Assembly: GCF_033439725.1 (NCBI RefSeq) | Contig: NW_026944384.1 | Span: 4,154,001 to 4,218,000, forward strand | Direction of reading: 5' to 3' | Length of the DNA stretch: 64,000 bases | Source of the DNA: Neurospora tetraspora | Lineage: Eukaryota; Ascomycota; Sordariomycetes; Sordariales; Sordariaceae | Shown here: one piece after another, positions 45,076 to 58,490 of the stretch | How the letters are laid out: the number at the start of each line of letters is the position of its first letter | Numbering within the stretch: the stretch's first letter is position 1 | Position numbers and translations under genes: made by a program | Notes under the pieces: generated by a model | Databases searched by the model: none | The model's input: the letters and a program-made list of their open reading frames with translations, nothing else | What the model was told of the DNA's origin: nothing

Positions 45076-45480
45076 TTTAAACTCTGTTTCGGATATATAT
45101 AATTTAATAAAACCGGCTGATAAATTTACGCATAATATACCTCTATCGGGCAATAAAAATATCGTATATAATTATTTTATAATTTAACATCTTATTTTAT
45201 AATATTTATATCCGAAGTACTTTATATAGTAAAATAATAGGACTTTTAAAATACTTCTCGTAAATAAAATTATATCCAAAATACTTCGAATATCTCTATT
45301 ACAACGTATTCAGGGTCCTACTATAGTATATACCAAAGTATACCCGAGGTCTAAATATTATAAACAATAATTATATCGATAAGTTACTAAGTAATGAATA
45401 TTAATTATATTTTACGATTTTACAATAGTAATAAGTAGTTATTAAATAGTTAATAACCTATTAAGTAGGCGTAATATACT

Positions 45481-47461
45481 TAATATATTCTGGGTCTTTT
45501 GTTGTGTCACTCTAGTTATTTGGCTACTATGAACGGATGCATTTGGTATGGATACGGTTTCTTACAAACATGCAATAATGCGATGTGGCTCTAAGTATCC
45601 TGTACTCTGCATGCGGACGCGGACTTAAATAGGGTTAGGGTTATATATGGAAAATCTCGGTGGGTCCCAACAGGGGGGATCGCCTGAGCTATACGTCCGG
45701 GGTTTCAGGGGCTCAAGGGTGGCACCTTCCAGTGGCCGAGATGCTCCCGTCCGAACTGCACGACTTGACAGCCTGTCAGCCTGTGAAATCTCTGAAGCAT
45801 GGGAGACAGCTGAGCCAACTTATCTTACATTGCATTCGAGGATGCGAGATGTGTGTTACCTGCCACAGAGCCACTTTGACTGGAGGGTGAGGATTCCCGT
45901 TTCGCGCAACCACCATGTCATGCCACGAAGTCAGTAGCCAGTCAGGCATTCAAACTCGAAGAGCGTAGGCTATACCGCATCCACTCAGTCGTAACGGAAA
46001 TGCTTTGTGGATAATACAAGGTTTATGAGCCAATCCAGTTGGCAAGATGCTGCATATGCAGCTAAGAGCAAGCTCAAAACGCCCGCATAAGGTGTGGCCT
46101 TCCCCGATTGAGGATTTCCGTTACGACTGAAAAAATGCGGTAATATGGAACCCAGTAGGTATACTTGTGTGATTCTAGATGCCAATGGAGTCTTCCCCGA
46201 TAGCGACTTACAATGGCTTTGGAAAGTTAGCCACTATAGATGTTTCGTCGACATTCAATGATACAATATGACTGCAACTCTGAATTCGCTGGGGCTGGCC
46301 GGGGCTCGAGAGTGGTTTTCGATGCGACCACCATGTCCGGGTCCAGAAACGTGGAACCTGGAAAAAGCATGGACAGTTCGGTTGTCAGTTTGGATGAGGC
46401 GAAAATGTTCCCTTGTACACATCCCCAGAATTTGCCCATCCATTGGTAGGGTACGTACCTCCTGTAACATTAGCTATCCCGGTCAAGCATGTGCGCCGAT
46501 GATCTGGCTGGCTCGTTGACTGGTCGCTGAACGCCCGGATGATGAAACGACGAACAGGGTCCGGTTTCATCTTTTGGGGTGAACACCAGAGGTATTCGTC
46601 CTGATAACATTCTACCCAGCACGTCCATAACAAAACCCAACAAAAGCCATCAACTTGGAGATATCTGGCTCTAATGTGACCTCCCCGAAGGAACAGCTGA
46701 GGGGAAATAATGATTGAACATTTATTCCAGAATCTCCCAGGTATTGCCTCTCACAAGACACGTTCAAGGTAGCCCACGTGAGGTATCTGTCTATCGGGGA
46801 CCGTGGAGGCCGCGATAAGCCGATGACAAGCACCTGGAAACCTTCGAGCCAACAGCTCACAACTCACAAAATCGCATGCGCCCATAGAGTCCGCTCCACA
46901 CCCTCACCGACACTTTCGTTGCGATGGCAACGAACCCGATGCTTCGGCACGGCGCGTAACAAATTTTTCGGAATCGTTTGTCACCGCGGCCGACAAATCT
47001 GGCAACCAGGCATCAACACTACCAAATCTTCTTCACCCAACGGCAGAGCTAGCAAATGCGTACCCGCGAAAACATTGGGCGCAAACGCGTAAGCCGCTGG
47101 AAAAGCTTCGTATGCCAGCGCTTCGGGAAATACTCGCGGGTCCCAGAACACGAAGCCTTAGACGCATCGTACCCACTCCAGGTACTATTTGCAATACCGT
47201 CATGGAAGGTTGATGAGAAGGCGCTTCGAATTACCAGGTTCAGCCAGGGCTGTGGGCATGGCATTGGGTGTTTTTGCTTCCACATGTTATTTGTTCACGC
47301 AGATGGGGCTGATGCGTTTTTGAAAAGAGGCTTGTCCGTCATTTCGACTGGCGCTTAAGATTTCGGGTTCTTGTTTCGATATCTAGGTAACCGGTGAGTG
47401 CACATGGGCGACTTCCACCAAACAATTGGTTGCTTTGCACATGCTCAGCTTCGGCGAAACT
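45481..47461. other. Gene-poor island beside RIP block
   Basis: Ordinary base composition. It contains the MITE at 45975-46140 and a short TAGGGTTAGGGTTA at 45630-45643. No gene is recognised; a minus-strand open stretch at about 46970-47200 has protein-like composition but stops at both sides. Confidence 0.5.
45975..46140. mobile_element. 166-bp MITE with TA target duplication
   Basis: Inverted termini of about 27 bp: CCGCATCCACTCAGTCGTAA at 45975 and its near-inverse ending ATGCGG at 46140, sharing CAGTCGTAACGGAAAT exactly. TA flanks both sides (45973-45974 and 46141-46142), as with Tc1/mariner-type insertion. The interior is non-coding. It is not RIP-mutated. Confidence 0.85.
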
Positions 47462-48209
47462 TTAGACAGCCGCCGCGACCGTAGCAGGCTTGGCGGGATC
47501 GCAGTCTGTGGGTGAATGAAAATACACAGGTCAGCGACATACTCTCACACTCCAGTCTCATGATCTCACACCATTTGGAGAACCGAGAACCCAAACCACA
47601 TTGCACCGGCTGGAAATACTCACCCGCAAAGATATGATCACCCCTGCTCCAGAGCTTCAACTTATCCCTCTTGAACTCCTCCAAATCCCACTCCTTCTCC
47701 TCCAAGTTCTGCGTGGGCATGAAGACATACACCTGCGCCTCCCTCTCCTCACCCTCCACGTTGCCCTCCCCACTCACATCACCCACTTTCTCAAGAAGCT
47801 TCACTTTGACCGTTCGGCGTTCATACTCGGCGCCTTCGAAGTAATCCAGCTTGTCCATGTTCGCTTTCGTCAGCCCCTCCGCAAACATGCCGAACACGCT
47901 GTGCCCCGCATCCTCGGTGATGCCAGGGTAGTCAGCGAGCCTCACGCGGCGGCGAGAATAGCCATGGAGGATCGCGGGCGAGAATTTGTGCTGGCGAGCG
48001 ATGACATCCGGGACGGTTTTTGAGTTGTAGCAAACCGTGTAAAAGACTTCCGGGACCATGAGCGTGCCTATATGTTGTTCTTGTCAGAATTATGATGGTT
48101 CAGAGGCTACTAAAGGTAGGTACGTCTGGATCTGGGCCTTACCGTAGAAGAAGGCGCAATGCACCGCGTCGTCGCTTTGAGCGGATACCTCGGATGCGCT
48201 ATTCGTCAT
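47462..48209 (-). CDS. Gamma-glutamylcyclotransferase-like (AIG2-like) protein
   Basis: Three exons on the minus strand: 48209-48143, 48067-47624 and 47505-47462. Introns are 48068-48142 (GTAAGG...TATAG) and 47506-47623 (GTGAGT...CACAG). The frame is continuous and gives 184 residues. The first splice builds FFYGTLMVPEVFY, the glycine loop near the N-terminus of the GGCT/AIG2 fold. Later features are YPGITEDAGHSVFGMFAEGLT and LDYFEGAEYERRTVKVKLL, where the acidic residues match the region of the family's catalytic Glu. It is probably a cytosolic small enzyme acting on gamma-glutamyl compounds; the exact substrate is unknown. No signal peptide is seen. Confidence 0.85.
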
Positions 48210-49101
48210 CTTGAAGTCAGGATCTTCGGTCGCAGACGTTGTTCGATACTGTACGTTCAGTTCAGTATGAGAACAGTTCCGAGCAAAATTTAAACAGCGT
48301 CGAGGCAGTTCAGCTTCGTGGATGGTTGTAAAAAGAGTTTTGTATGTAACGAGTCAGACGTCAAAAGATGATAACGATGGTGCATGTTTCCTGCTGTAGG
48401 GCTGACTTCTCAACTTTGCCCCTCATTCAGCGCTACCGTGGGGCGAATAGAGGCCAAAAATTCGCCAAGCAACCCACCTGCACGAGCTGAAGAGGTATTT
48501 CCAAATCTGGAAGTGACGATAGAGCAGGATATGACAATATCACAGAATTTGTTGTAGATAAGTACTGCACCGGTGATGGTTGCCTCTGGTTAAGGTTCCG
48601 GGGCTCCTTCCCTTCTCCAAGCCCAGTCCCAAGACCCCAACTTCATGCAGAAACCCCACAGGCTGCAATGTCAAATCTCGGAAACTTCCATGGAGGAAGT
48701 CATGACTGACAACCACCATTGACTCACCGGAGCATCACAGAAGGAGGCCGGGCCTGATATTTGTTGATCGAGGAGTGCTCGAAGCCGACAGAAAGACGGT
48801 ACCCACCAGTTGCACCACCATCCGCGTAGGCAAAGTTTGAAATTCATTATGAAGTTACCTCTGTATGATCGAGCTGACAGTCTTGCTATGATATAACGAG
48901 ATCTTTAATGACAAGTTGAGAGCTTGAGTCCTCCTCCTATCATGGGAAGAATGGGAACCATGGTTCCTTCCAGGCATCCACTTGACTGAGGGAGGCGAGT
49001 GCAGAGGGACAGTTTTTCTTTTTATGTTTCTTGATCATATAAATATTAACGTATACCAGATATTTGCCTGGCATGGGTATCACTACTATCTATCCAAATT
49101 G
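48210..49101. other. Intergenic region, 0.9 kb
   Basis: It contains the promoter of the GGCT-like gene and the 3' UTR of the DUF3433 gene. No further gene or repeat is seen. Confidence 0.5.
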
Positions 49102-52100
49102 TCAAATAAAGGAAACCTGGCTCGGCGATTTTCCCACTTTCTTCTGAAACCATGACCTCGCAGTAGATCTGCGTCTTAGCATGGTCCCATCAATCGGTGT
49201 TACAAACGGGTCCATCTCAATGCCCACATGGACATTCCCATCGACACCAAGATATCTTCCGAAGGAAAATGTCCCCGGTAATGCTTTCCTGTGCCCGCTT
49301 TCCTTATCGCTGTCATTGCCATTCCCATATTCAGTGACCGCGCGGCTGGCGGCCGTATATGCAAGCAGAGATCCCAACGTGGATGGTAACCGAGGAAGAT
49401 ATGCTTCGCTCTGTGCAGCATAGAACCATACCAGCACAGCCGCGTTCAAGCAGAGGATCACGACACTCAACATGAATGCAGTATCGTCCAAGAAAATGCG
49501 TGTCTCGGTAACGATTACCACACCGGGTACGTCCGTTTTCTCGCTTGCTTCTTTAAACATGTCGAAATTCTGTCCAAGCAGGATCGCAAACAGCCTCTGG
49601 TACAGTTCCTCCACAGCAGGAGCAGCATACTCGGGCTTCGGGACGTCCAGAGTAGGGTCAACCAAGTCCGAGCTTTGTAGGTAGGACTTCAAGAGGTAGT
49701 TCCACCAGTCCACAACCATACTCACGTTATGCCAGCCGAAGTAATTAAACGGTCTCGAGCTGTCGTTGGTGAGCCTGTTGGCCTGCCTCACCAAGGTTTG
49801 GGACATATTCAAGGACATGAACTGTGTAATGTCATCAAAGTCGCCGTTCCTTGTATATGCCAGAATGTGACCAGCCTTATCAAAGTCGACGTCGAACATG
49901 GCTGTCTTTAAAACTGCCTGGCATTGTAAGAAGGTCGATCGGAATGTGTTATTCGGGTCTTCCGAGTTGACCCGAAGCCAGCCAACCACAAACCTGTCCT
50001 CACAGAAGTGATCCTCGTAGGCTTTGTTACCAATGTTTCCGTATTCAATACTGAGAGGGCTAACCACTTCGCGCGCTGACAACCCTGTCGCGTTGGCTCC
50101 CCAAATAAGCTCCATGGGGTAGCAGGATTGCCAAGTACCATTCTCCCGGAGGAAATTGAAGGTAGAGCCAGGACTACCATCAGTGTGGAATCCATTCAGA
50201 AGCTCGGAGACGTTGGCATATGCTTTGGGGTCTGAAAGCGAGGTTGACAGTGGTTCACATTTAGCCTCAGCTCCAAACCCTCGTAGTGTGGATCTGAAGA
50301 GATTCGAGGAGCCAGCCTGCTGAACGGTTTCTTTTTCTTCAACCGGGAGGAATGTGTACTTTGTTGTCACCCATGGCGGAAGAGTTGTATTGTGAGAGAA
50401 GTTGGTTGATGCTGCGTAGTAATGGTCTTGATACACCCTGTTATACATATATGTTGTATTCAGGATTGTATCGCGACTGAGTTCGGGTGCTCGAACCTGG
50501 CTGAATGTTGTAGGATACTGGATCTTGACGGGTAATTCGTTGAAAGTGCCACCAAGCGCAACTGTGAGGACGTTGACAAGGAGAGCCATCACGCAGAGAA
50601 TTGTGAGTAAGAAATGTCGGGATCGTATAGCTCGCCACAACACAAGCTGTGGTGGCAACGATGTGTACTTGGCTTCCAATGTACGCTCTGGGTTGCATTT
50701 CCCATTGCGTAGAGCGTTGAACGGTTGCAGAATGCAGAACAACCTAGTAAGGAGCACAAGAAAGGGCTCCAACAGTGTTGTGAGAATTGTTGGGATGTAG
50801 TTTTCCAACAACTGTAAAACTTCAAAGTTTTCGCTTGGTCGTGGTAAACCTGCGATACAATCATTAGCTGTTGCATCTCACCAGACCTATCGATACGGGC
50901 AGACAACTTACCGCCCAAGCTTTGCTCCTTTTTCTTGAAGTAAATCAGAACACCAGCTCCAGAAAGCAACAAACAGACAAGTAAACATCCAGTCAATGGA
51001 CTCAACTCTTTGGGTCTAACCGGAGTGTATTCAATACTCCTTCTGCGACCCTCAAAGGTGCTAGTCTCGTGGGATTTGCTCTCCATCTCCAGGGAGTTTC
51101 CAGTAATCCCTTGCTCGAGGAAGAACCGTTCTGCTACCAGGCTTCTCTGGAGGGTTGCAGCGTCTGAACAGTCTTCCATTGCTAGCCGATTACGCACTGC
51201 CCGACTGGTTTTGACGGATCTTAATGCAAAGCCGATGGTCGCTGGATCCGAAACCAATTTGCTTTTCGTCCGCACAGAGGTATACAGAGTGCCCCCCATT
51301 AGGAAGACAAGCAAAACTAGAAGACCCTCGACAATAGCCGATATCGTTCTGCTAACCACAACGCCGTACAAGGCATAAGTAGTTTTCCCGGTCATTTGCT
51401 GAGGGTCTCGAGCTTTTGAGGTAAGCTGGGAAATGGCGGCGGAAAAAATGGTTTTATAGGCCGTGGTAAACGCACGTTCCATAACCGCGGCGTGCTGAAA
51501 CTCTATTGCAGGATCATCTGAAAGTCCCAATGCAAGATTAACCATGGGCATTGTCGGCCCGGCGATGTTCTCTCCAGAGAGGCTACCCCATGGTTCAAAC
51601 GTCGTTGCGGCTGGATAGTCCCGCGTAGGAGTAATAGGAGGCATTCCAACGCTTGTGATGTATCCAAATGCCGTTGAATTGAACTCATTCTCACTGAGTC
51701 TTTCCTTCGGCCCAGCTGCAACAACCGAGTCGTTCAGCGGACGACCTGATTCTGCAGATACAGTCGCCGTCACAGGTTGTTTGTAAAATGATGCCTCGCA
51801 GAATGAAGCCGTAATGTTCGTCTCGTAGTTCATCCCTTGCTCGTCCTTGGATCGATACGCGTAGAAAGTAAGGAATTGGTTAGTTGAGTTTGTACTGCAA
51901 TGCGGACCTTCGAGGTAGTAGTCAAGAATTGCGCTCTCATAGTAGCCAACGTAGAGAATAAGTGATGTGTCGTTTTGGAATGGGTTCGTCTGGAATAAGC
52001 TGACATTGACAGCGCAGCCATGACCATTGTCCAACATGTAGGAGTTCCGCGGTGCAAGCTTGGACATGGCAGCTTGCCAGCAGTCCACTTCGACAGTGTA

Positions 52101-52944
52101 CATGTCCGTAACGGCGGTGAGGTTTTCGTTCGGTCGATAGTGTGAAGTCGTATTTTCGGGAGAGAATGGCATAAGAGCATAGTCGCCGGTCGTGAACGGT
52201 GGAGCGGCTTGTTCAAGCCATGCCATACCATAGGCTGCATGTAACACTGTCGTGTCCATCATTGTCGCCTGTTCCTGGAGTGACGGCAAAGTACTATAAG
52301 AGGACATTGTCATATTCGTAACGAAGGAAACCGGCTTCACACCCATGATTGCACTTTGAAAGGGGGTAATTGCCCAGAATAGGATCATGGATGCAATGCC
52401 AGAGAAGAAAACAGGCCAGTGTCTGTTGGGCGTTAGTTGGAACTCATGACTGCGACCTCGGAGAGGGTGATCTCACCCTTTTTTCCACGCCGTGAATGGT
52501 ATGAAGGCGAGAAACGTATTCGGATAATCCAGAAGCAGAGACGAATCCGCCGTAGCACCCTCTGGTCGGGATAGCTCCAGCCATGGCTGTATTCGTCGAA
52601 TGTCGAGGTCGATCCAAGACCAGAGCAAGCTGTAGAGAACTGAGATAACGGTAGGTGCATAAAGGTAGCCCAAGGTCACAGCTCCAGAAAGACAATCAGA
52701 ACACTCCGAGAGAGCCAGTCCACCTAGCTTCTGGCTCCTTTGCGCAAGGAACTCGATAGCCCCGGCGAGCACGAGGGTCAACACAATTACAGATAACAGT
52801 ACCGGCGCCTGCATTGTATAAGGTTTCCAACCCTCTATGGCAGTTCAAAATTAGACAGTGTAACGGCTCAGGAGAATAACATGTTTTCTTACCAATCAAC
52901 GAGACCGAAGCCTGCTTCTTCATCATGAGCCCCTTGACTGCCAT
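49102..52944 (-). CDS. DUF3433-domain multi-pass membrane protein
   Basis: Four exons on the minus strand: 52944-52893, 52834-52477, 52422-50912 and 50849-49102. Introns are 52835-52892, 52423-52476 and 50850-50911; all have GT-AG ends and keep frame. Total length is 1222 residues. Exon junctions create EGWKPYT-MQAPVLLSVIVLTL and KKGHWPVFFSGIASMILFWAITP, as in fungal DUF3433 proteins. It has two similar halves, each with hydrophobic segments around a large extracytosolic loop carrying many Asn-X-Ser/Thr sites (for example NMTM, NITAS, NSTN; second half NTTY, NFSHNTT). Further membrane spans are ISAIVEGLLVLLVFLMG, GCLLVCLLLSGAGVLIYF, FLLTILCVMALLVNVLTV and FMLSVVILCLNAAVLVWFY. The function of the family is unknown; it expands in filamentous ascomycetes. 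The start MAVKGLMMKKQ is the first ATG before the conserved segment. Confidence 0.88.
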
Positions 52945-55900
52945 CTTGTCGTGGGTCCTGGATGAACGCAACTCGACCCCCTTATGAACACCCGCCAGCG
53001 GGTTCGTGATATAAACGAAAGGAGGAGAAACAAAAGAGAAAAGACGATTTCAAATTGGTTGACACATGATACGTTACCGTAGGGCTATCCATAACGTATA
53101 AGTAAACATTGCAGTCTCCATCTCCAAGCCACGTCCATGGCCTCTTGCTCCGGTTGAAGATGCTCGTCGGCGCCTATGAGACAGGTTCATCTTCGTCCAG
53201 CGCTTAGGTTAAGCGCAGAAATACCCTTGAAAATGGCCTAGACTCGCGATGCGACCGACCGCGATGGGGTGCTATGTTGACGGACCACTAGGAAGGCTTC
53301 GGTAAATGGCCGCTTGCCGTTAGGGCCACCAGGGACCTCATGGCCATCCAATGAGAACACCAAAATTGCCTGTCATGAGTTGATGCACTGTGCTGACTGC
53401 TTGTGATGCGCAGAGTCATTTTTAGGACACCCGTCGGCACTCATTGTGTCCATGGTTTTGGCGATGTAAAAGTTCAGAAATTTGGTGTGGTGAAGTCAAG
53501 CTTGGAGTTGAGAGTTTGAGCATCGACGGGAAAGAGAGTTTGGTCAGTTCCGGGGCGGCAACTGCATGCCAGCTGTCAGTTACGGTAGTTGTGGTGCGTG
53601 GGTTGCGCGGGAAGGAGCAAATCATGCAGCAATAGAAAGAAGTGTTTGCATCTGCCGGCCGCGGCACTGCCACAGGATGAACGTGACGGCTTGGAGTTGC
53701 AGTGGTTCTCTACACGGCAGTCGCGACCCAACGAGTTCACCGACATTATCCTGAAAAATCTGTCGAATCTGAACTTTTACCTCCAACATATTTTCAGTTT
53801 TGCCCGGAATCTCTTTCTTTGTTGACATCCTCATCATCCGTCCCAATGGAGGGCTTTGACCATCACCATGGGCCTAGACGATCTTTTTTCTGGCAAACGA
53901 GGAGCATCACCCTACCTTTCGCTACATCCTTGAGGACCATGGTCAGCACCAGGCAACACATGTGCTCTGATCCATCCCCTCAATCATGGCTTATCGAGCA
54001 AAGCTAAGCCCGTGCCATATATCGAATTGTCATCGACGGTCAGCTTGGGGGTATCGCGCAAGTTAAGAATATGCCCGAGTTAGCCAACTTTCGATACCTG
54101 TTCCTTGTGTATATGGGATATCGTGCTAACCCCTCTTTGCAGCTAACCAGCGCCGACGAAATCCTGATCCGTCTTTGCAATGTCCCAACGGGACGGACGT
54201 CGTGGCTCCCGAGTCGCCAGATGGGCTCACCACATATGTATGTGGCCAGCATCAGCGACCACACTCTTCATTTCACCAACTGATGGGTCCCTCGACGATA
54301 AGGGTTCGTTCGGGTGCACCCCTTCTCATGGCGAATCGCTGCCATACGGACGATCTGCGGCTTGGTCTCTCTTGGAAACCCGGGGTCAGCAAAGTCCAGT
54401 CAGGTGCAACGAACGGCGCCATAGCTGCATACAACTTCATCACCGGAGAGGCACAGTAAGCCAGATTACTACATGCCCATACCTTATCCAGAAGGTTTAT
54501 GCGAACTGGAGCATCATGAGGGTGTTCAAAGGCACCACCCCCTTTTCTTCAGTTTCCACCTCGTCCAAACCAGCATCTACCGCTGCAGGCGACGGGCTAA
54601 CCAAAGTATGTACCGTTGGTGCAGTGGAGTACCGTCCGGTAGCTAGTGTTGCTGGAGCTCCATTCGTCATCGGACGGAGACGGCTGTGCGGGCCCATAAT
54701 CAGAGAGCATCCAGCTTCATTTTTGTGGTCTTGAAGTCAGATCCAAGGCCTAACCTCATCTCAGGGCATCGCTATGCACATCGCCCTGGGTTGGAGATGC
54801 TATACTGAGCTACCATATTATGACTTGAAACGTCGAGGAGGGGAATATGACAATTAGCTATATCGACAACGGGCAAAAGCTGGATGTCAAGAGCCTCCTG
54901 AACACCCTGTCGGCGAAACTAACGTGACATTCGGAGCGCACTCGGCGCTTCCACATACCGGGTCGCTCGCCAAGCACCGGGTTCGCTACCTTTAACCCGT
55001 TCAGACGGAGTTGCGCACGAGGCAATCCCACTCCCAGGAACAACATCGATACACTCACATCGCAGCACCCAAAGTCCGTTGGCTTTTTATCACAAGTTCA
55101 TTTCTTCGCTTCAGTCTTGATGGGTAGTGATTCTATCCCGAACGAACTTCCCTCATCCCGCTACCGTACGCACTGCACGCTGGACTGTTGCGGGTCAGGA
55201 GGCCCAATCATAGTACAGCCGGGTCACATGAAACCTTTCAGTTCAGCCCAAATATTCAGGTGCTTCATCGCCCAAATCGGATCTCCTGACTGAACATTTT
55301 ATGAGGTTTCTGTCATGCTACTCAGTCCCATCGAAGTAGGCAACCTCGGTGCGGAAGGGCCATCAATAAACTGAGTACCTACTGTGCTGTTAAGACCGAC
55401 CACCTACGAGGCTCCTTTCGGGATACTGAACTCTTCCTCTCACGATGCTACATGAGGTTTAGCGGTTAACTCCCTGTCAGCCCATCCCCCACAGTGCGCC
55501 ACGCTACGGGTGGTGGTGGTGGGAGAGCAGTACCGAAGAGGCTGGAGAATATCGATGCGATTGGTGTCTATTTTCAGCTTTCTCGAGTGCCGCGAAACCG
55601 ATCCTACAACAATTGGGTCGAGGTAGCCGCGTACAAAGGTCACAATCCTCAACCTGGTGAACCTGGCATTTGTTGTTACCCACGATTGATACCACTGCAA
55701 TGTTTTCCTTCCTCGACATGATATTCAAAGAGCGAACTGGTAGCACCATCAGTTATCGAGGTACATACAGACATGTATGTGTCCGTTTCAGCTGAAAGCC
55801 ATGACATGCAGGCCGGATCTTTATTCTCAGCAGGCCCGTTGGGGCAAAACGCTCACACACTTTCGACGGTATCTCATAGGCTCATGTTGCATGCGAGCCT

Positions 55901-58311
55901 CGCAATGGGTGCCATTGCCATTCCAACAACTTCTCGCATGGCCTTCTCTGAGCATACGCCGAACGAGGACTCGGCATTTTCGAGAGCCGTAGCCACAAAG
56001 AAGAGCAAGAGTAAGCTCAACCAAGAAAAGCACTGTGTATATACCCCCTGCTAACAGCCCGCACATATATTGTGTTTCCACGTCCGGCGTAGGAGTATTC
56101 TTGCCCACAGGCTTATTTCCTCCTTTGGCACGTAGCCAAACTCGTCTGAGTGCAATGGCTAGACGACAAGAAGCACATAACCAGCATTCTTAAGTCTATT
56201 GATATGAGGCAAGTTCAGGATCGAACGGACCTCAAACCCGGTAAGTGTAGCAGGGGACGCCGTGAGCTGAGATCATTGTCACGGAGAGGTATGCCGAGCA
56301 GCAGATGTGCACGCGGTCTCGAGCCAGTGTATCCCATTGAACAGTCCAATGGAAATCATGCCGAGATCTTGAGAAAAGGTGCCCGGGTCCTGGGCCGCCA
56401 AAGGTTGCTTTCTCGTCAGTCAATGCTTTTATGCATACGATACGCATCTCACGGCCATTCAAACAGGCTAATTGCCGTCAAATGCAGATATTGCCGGTCG
56501 GACACCAGGATCTTGAGCCGCAGGACCTGGCAGCCTCCTAAGGATATGTTCGGGCGGCTGCATCAACATTGATTTGGTACCAAGGGAGCAACAGAGTTGT
56601 CATTTCCGTGCCACTGCGTGCCGCTCGCAACCACTCGATAACGTTGTTCTTGATTGGGCCAGGGCAGTTACACACATGTCCCAGAAGACTGTCCTCACAT
56701 TCAGTACGACGGTGAGATAAAGACAGTCAATTCGAAATCCTAAAAATAGCTCAGCAGACGACATCTCGGTAAACGGTGTCTTGCACGTACAACAACTCAT
56801 TGTCTGATCTGCTTCTTCTCTGGTTATTTACAAGTTCAGCATCTCTGCTCGAATAATGGGGCACGCAGCAGATGGAATGTTACGGGTATCGTTTGAGGAT
56901 TTGGACAAAACCTGCAATACTCGCTGTGGGACAGCAGTCCCTCCAACAGCTAGGGCTTACACAGTACAGCCTTCAACATGAGGTTAACGTATGGAACAAC
57001 CGGCCGGTTTTCCAGGCCCCGGAGCGCCCCTGGACCCCGAATGATGACATAGCGCAGTACATCAACAGATTGGCGTTGCTTCGAAGACGGAGCAGAAATG
57101 CATGTGCCCCATTCGCTGTTCCAGAAGAGAAGACAGAAGGAACCCAATGTCTCTGTCACTGGTCTCTTGCGTGGTTTTCAAAAGATAAATTTCCTATGGT
57201 CAGTACGCTATGATCATGTGTTTTTCAGTATGTATGTATACTGACTTAGCAAGAGGCAGCTTTAGGAACTTGACGGGGTGCAGAGGACTGTCAGGGTCTC
57301 GGGCCGTCTCATGCCTGGTCCGGAACAACGACGCCACTGTCCGGAACTCTTCCCTGAAGGGGAAGCCATGTGCCATCCAACGTCCATGCTCTCATCGACT
57401 GGATATTCGGAGGCTAATTGCATTGGGAAAGAATGATGACCGCCAAGTCGCCTGTTCCACAGGAGGGTGTTCACGTCCAGAAAATCTCAGACCGGCCTGT
57501 ACTGTGGTATGCTTTCCACAGGGGTGGCTGTCACTAGTGTTGGCGGAGGAAGCTGCCTGCTTCTTTTGTGCTCGACAAAATCGACCTTCCAGAATGATTC
57601 CGGATCCGAAGATGAGGGGCAAAAGGGACCGATAACTCGCTACCTGAATTTGAATTTGTGCGCGAGCAAGACCCGGAGAGTTGGTTTGCTGCGTCAAATA
57701 CCACTCTATGGCGATCTTAGCGGTGCTCCCTGCTCATAACAGCAAAGCGATGCTCCTGGACGCTTTGTCCAATATGATCTTCGGCATCAGTCGTTCGAGA
57801 TTAATTAACTGGCCACTGTGACTTCAGAATGCACACTTTCAGAGTGAAAAAGTAGGTAGTAGGCCACTTCTTTCAAACGTCGACCTCTGACTGACCCATG
57901 CATAGGAAGGGTGGATGGTACCCTACGAAGTCTGGAAAGATTGACTTGTGACATTTTCAACGTCCTTCTTGGCTCGCTGAAGTCAATGACCTTCAAAAGA
58001 CCGGTCACTGGGTCTACCCATTGTGGTGTTGTTTTCAACATCACCAGTTCACCACCGTCAGTCCGTCACAGAGGCATAACGTACAGTGCTTGGCGGCCCC
58101 CAAATCCAGTACGCTAATCCCGATCCTGCCCTTCTGGAGGAGCTCCTCATCACTTGGCTTGCCCCATTCGACCCATTATCCGGCACCTACTTGCCGCGTG
58201 AGAGATCAAAATTGAGATCCATCTGTTTTCAATAACCAGCTGATCCCAGTCAATAGCACCATTCCTGACGATGACGCTGACTACACGCTGACGAAGAGCC
58301 GCTTTTCGCGA
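52945..58311. other. 5.4-kb stretch with no recognisable intact gene
   Basis: Normal base composition, not RIPed, yet open frames are short (up to about 185 codons) and overlap on both strands, with none matching a family I know. Possible decayed coding segments lie at 53840-54730 and 56150-57700. It may be decayed subtelomeric DNA, long non-coding transcripts or lineage-specific genes with many introns. Confidence 0.5.
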
Positions 58312-58386
58312 GCCCGTTAAAACGACTGTGTCCATATTAAAACGACTGTGTGTACCTAACATGCTGCAAGACGCCTACCGCGGAGG

Positions 58387-58453
58387 TTAGGGTTAGGGTT
58401 AGTTAGTATTAGGGTTAGCGGTTAGGGTTAGTTAGGGTTAGTTAGGGTTAGTT
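58387..58453 (+). repeat. Interstitial telomere-like tract (TTAGGG)n
   Basis: About 67 bp of TTAGGG repeats interrupted by TTAG, TATTAGGG and GCGG units. TTAGGG is the Neurospora and general filamentous-fungal telomere repeat. The G-rich strand reads toward higher coordinates, so a former chromosome end would have lain to the right. Confidence 0.9.
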
Positions 58454-58455
58454 CC

Positions 58456-58490
58456 GGGGGTGCAGGGGGCCGGCGAGAGGCCCCCGCGTA
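58456..58490 (+). other. GC-rich hairpin next to telomere-like tract
   Basis: GGGGGCC at 58465-58471 pairs with GGCCCCC at 58479-58485 around a 7-nt loop, directly after the telomere-like repeats. Its function is unknown. Confidence 0.6.

Larger units (their letters stand above)
39771..45480. mobile_element. RIP block of degraded repeats, family not identified
   Basis: About 5.7 kb of extremely A+T-rich DNA with very few CpA/TpG and many TA dinucleotides. Former plus-strand reading frames can be followed where stops are only TAA/TAG, for example about 40335-40780 (contains TAEIFFGKRFYHVAKNNSEF) and about 41545-41820 (contains KYDFPLPYSDPEDNN). I do not recognise these proteins, so the element type is unknown. 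Tandem duplications and minisatellites inside are listed separately. A short less-mutated patch is at about 44560-44770. Confidence 0.8.

Noticed and set aside
45630-45643. Short TAGGGTTAGGGTTA as a second telomere relic
   Set aside because: Only two units, easily a chance match; noted but not called a telomeric tract.
46970-47200. Minus-strand open stretch resembling a protein fragment
   Set aside because: Stops on both sides and no splice sites that extend it; could be a gene relic but cannot be supported.
53840-57700. Many 60-185 codon frames between the DUF3433 gene and the telomere-like tract
   Set aside because: Frames overlap on both strands and none matches a known protein or pairs with good introns.
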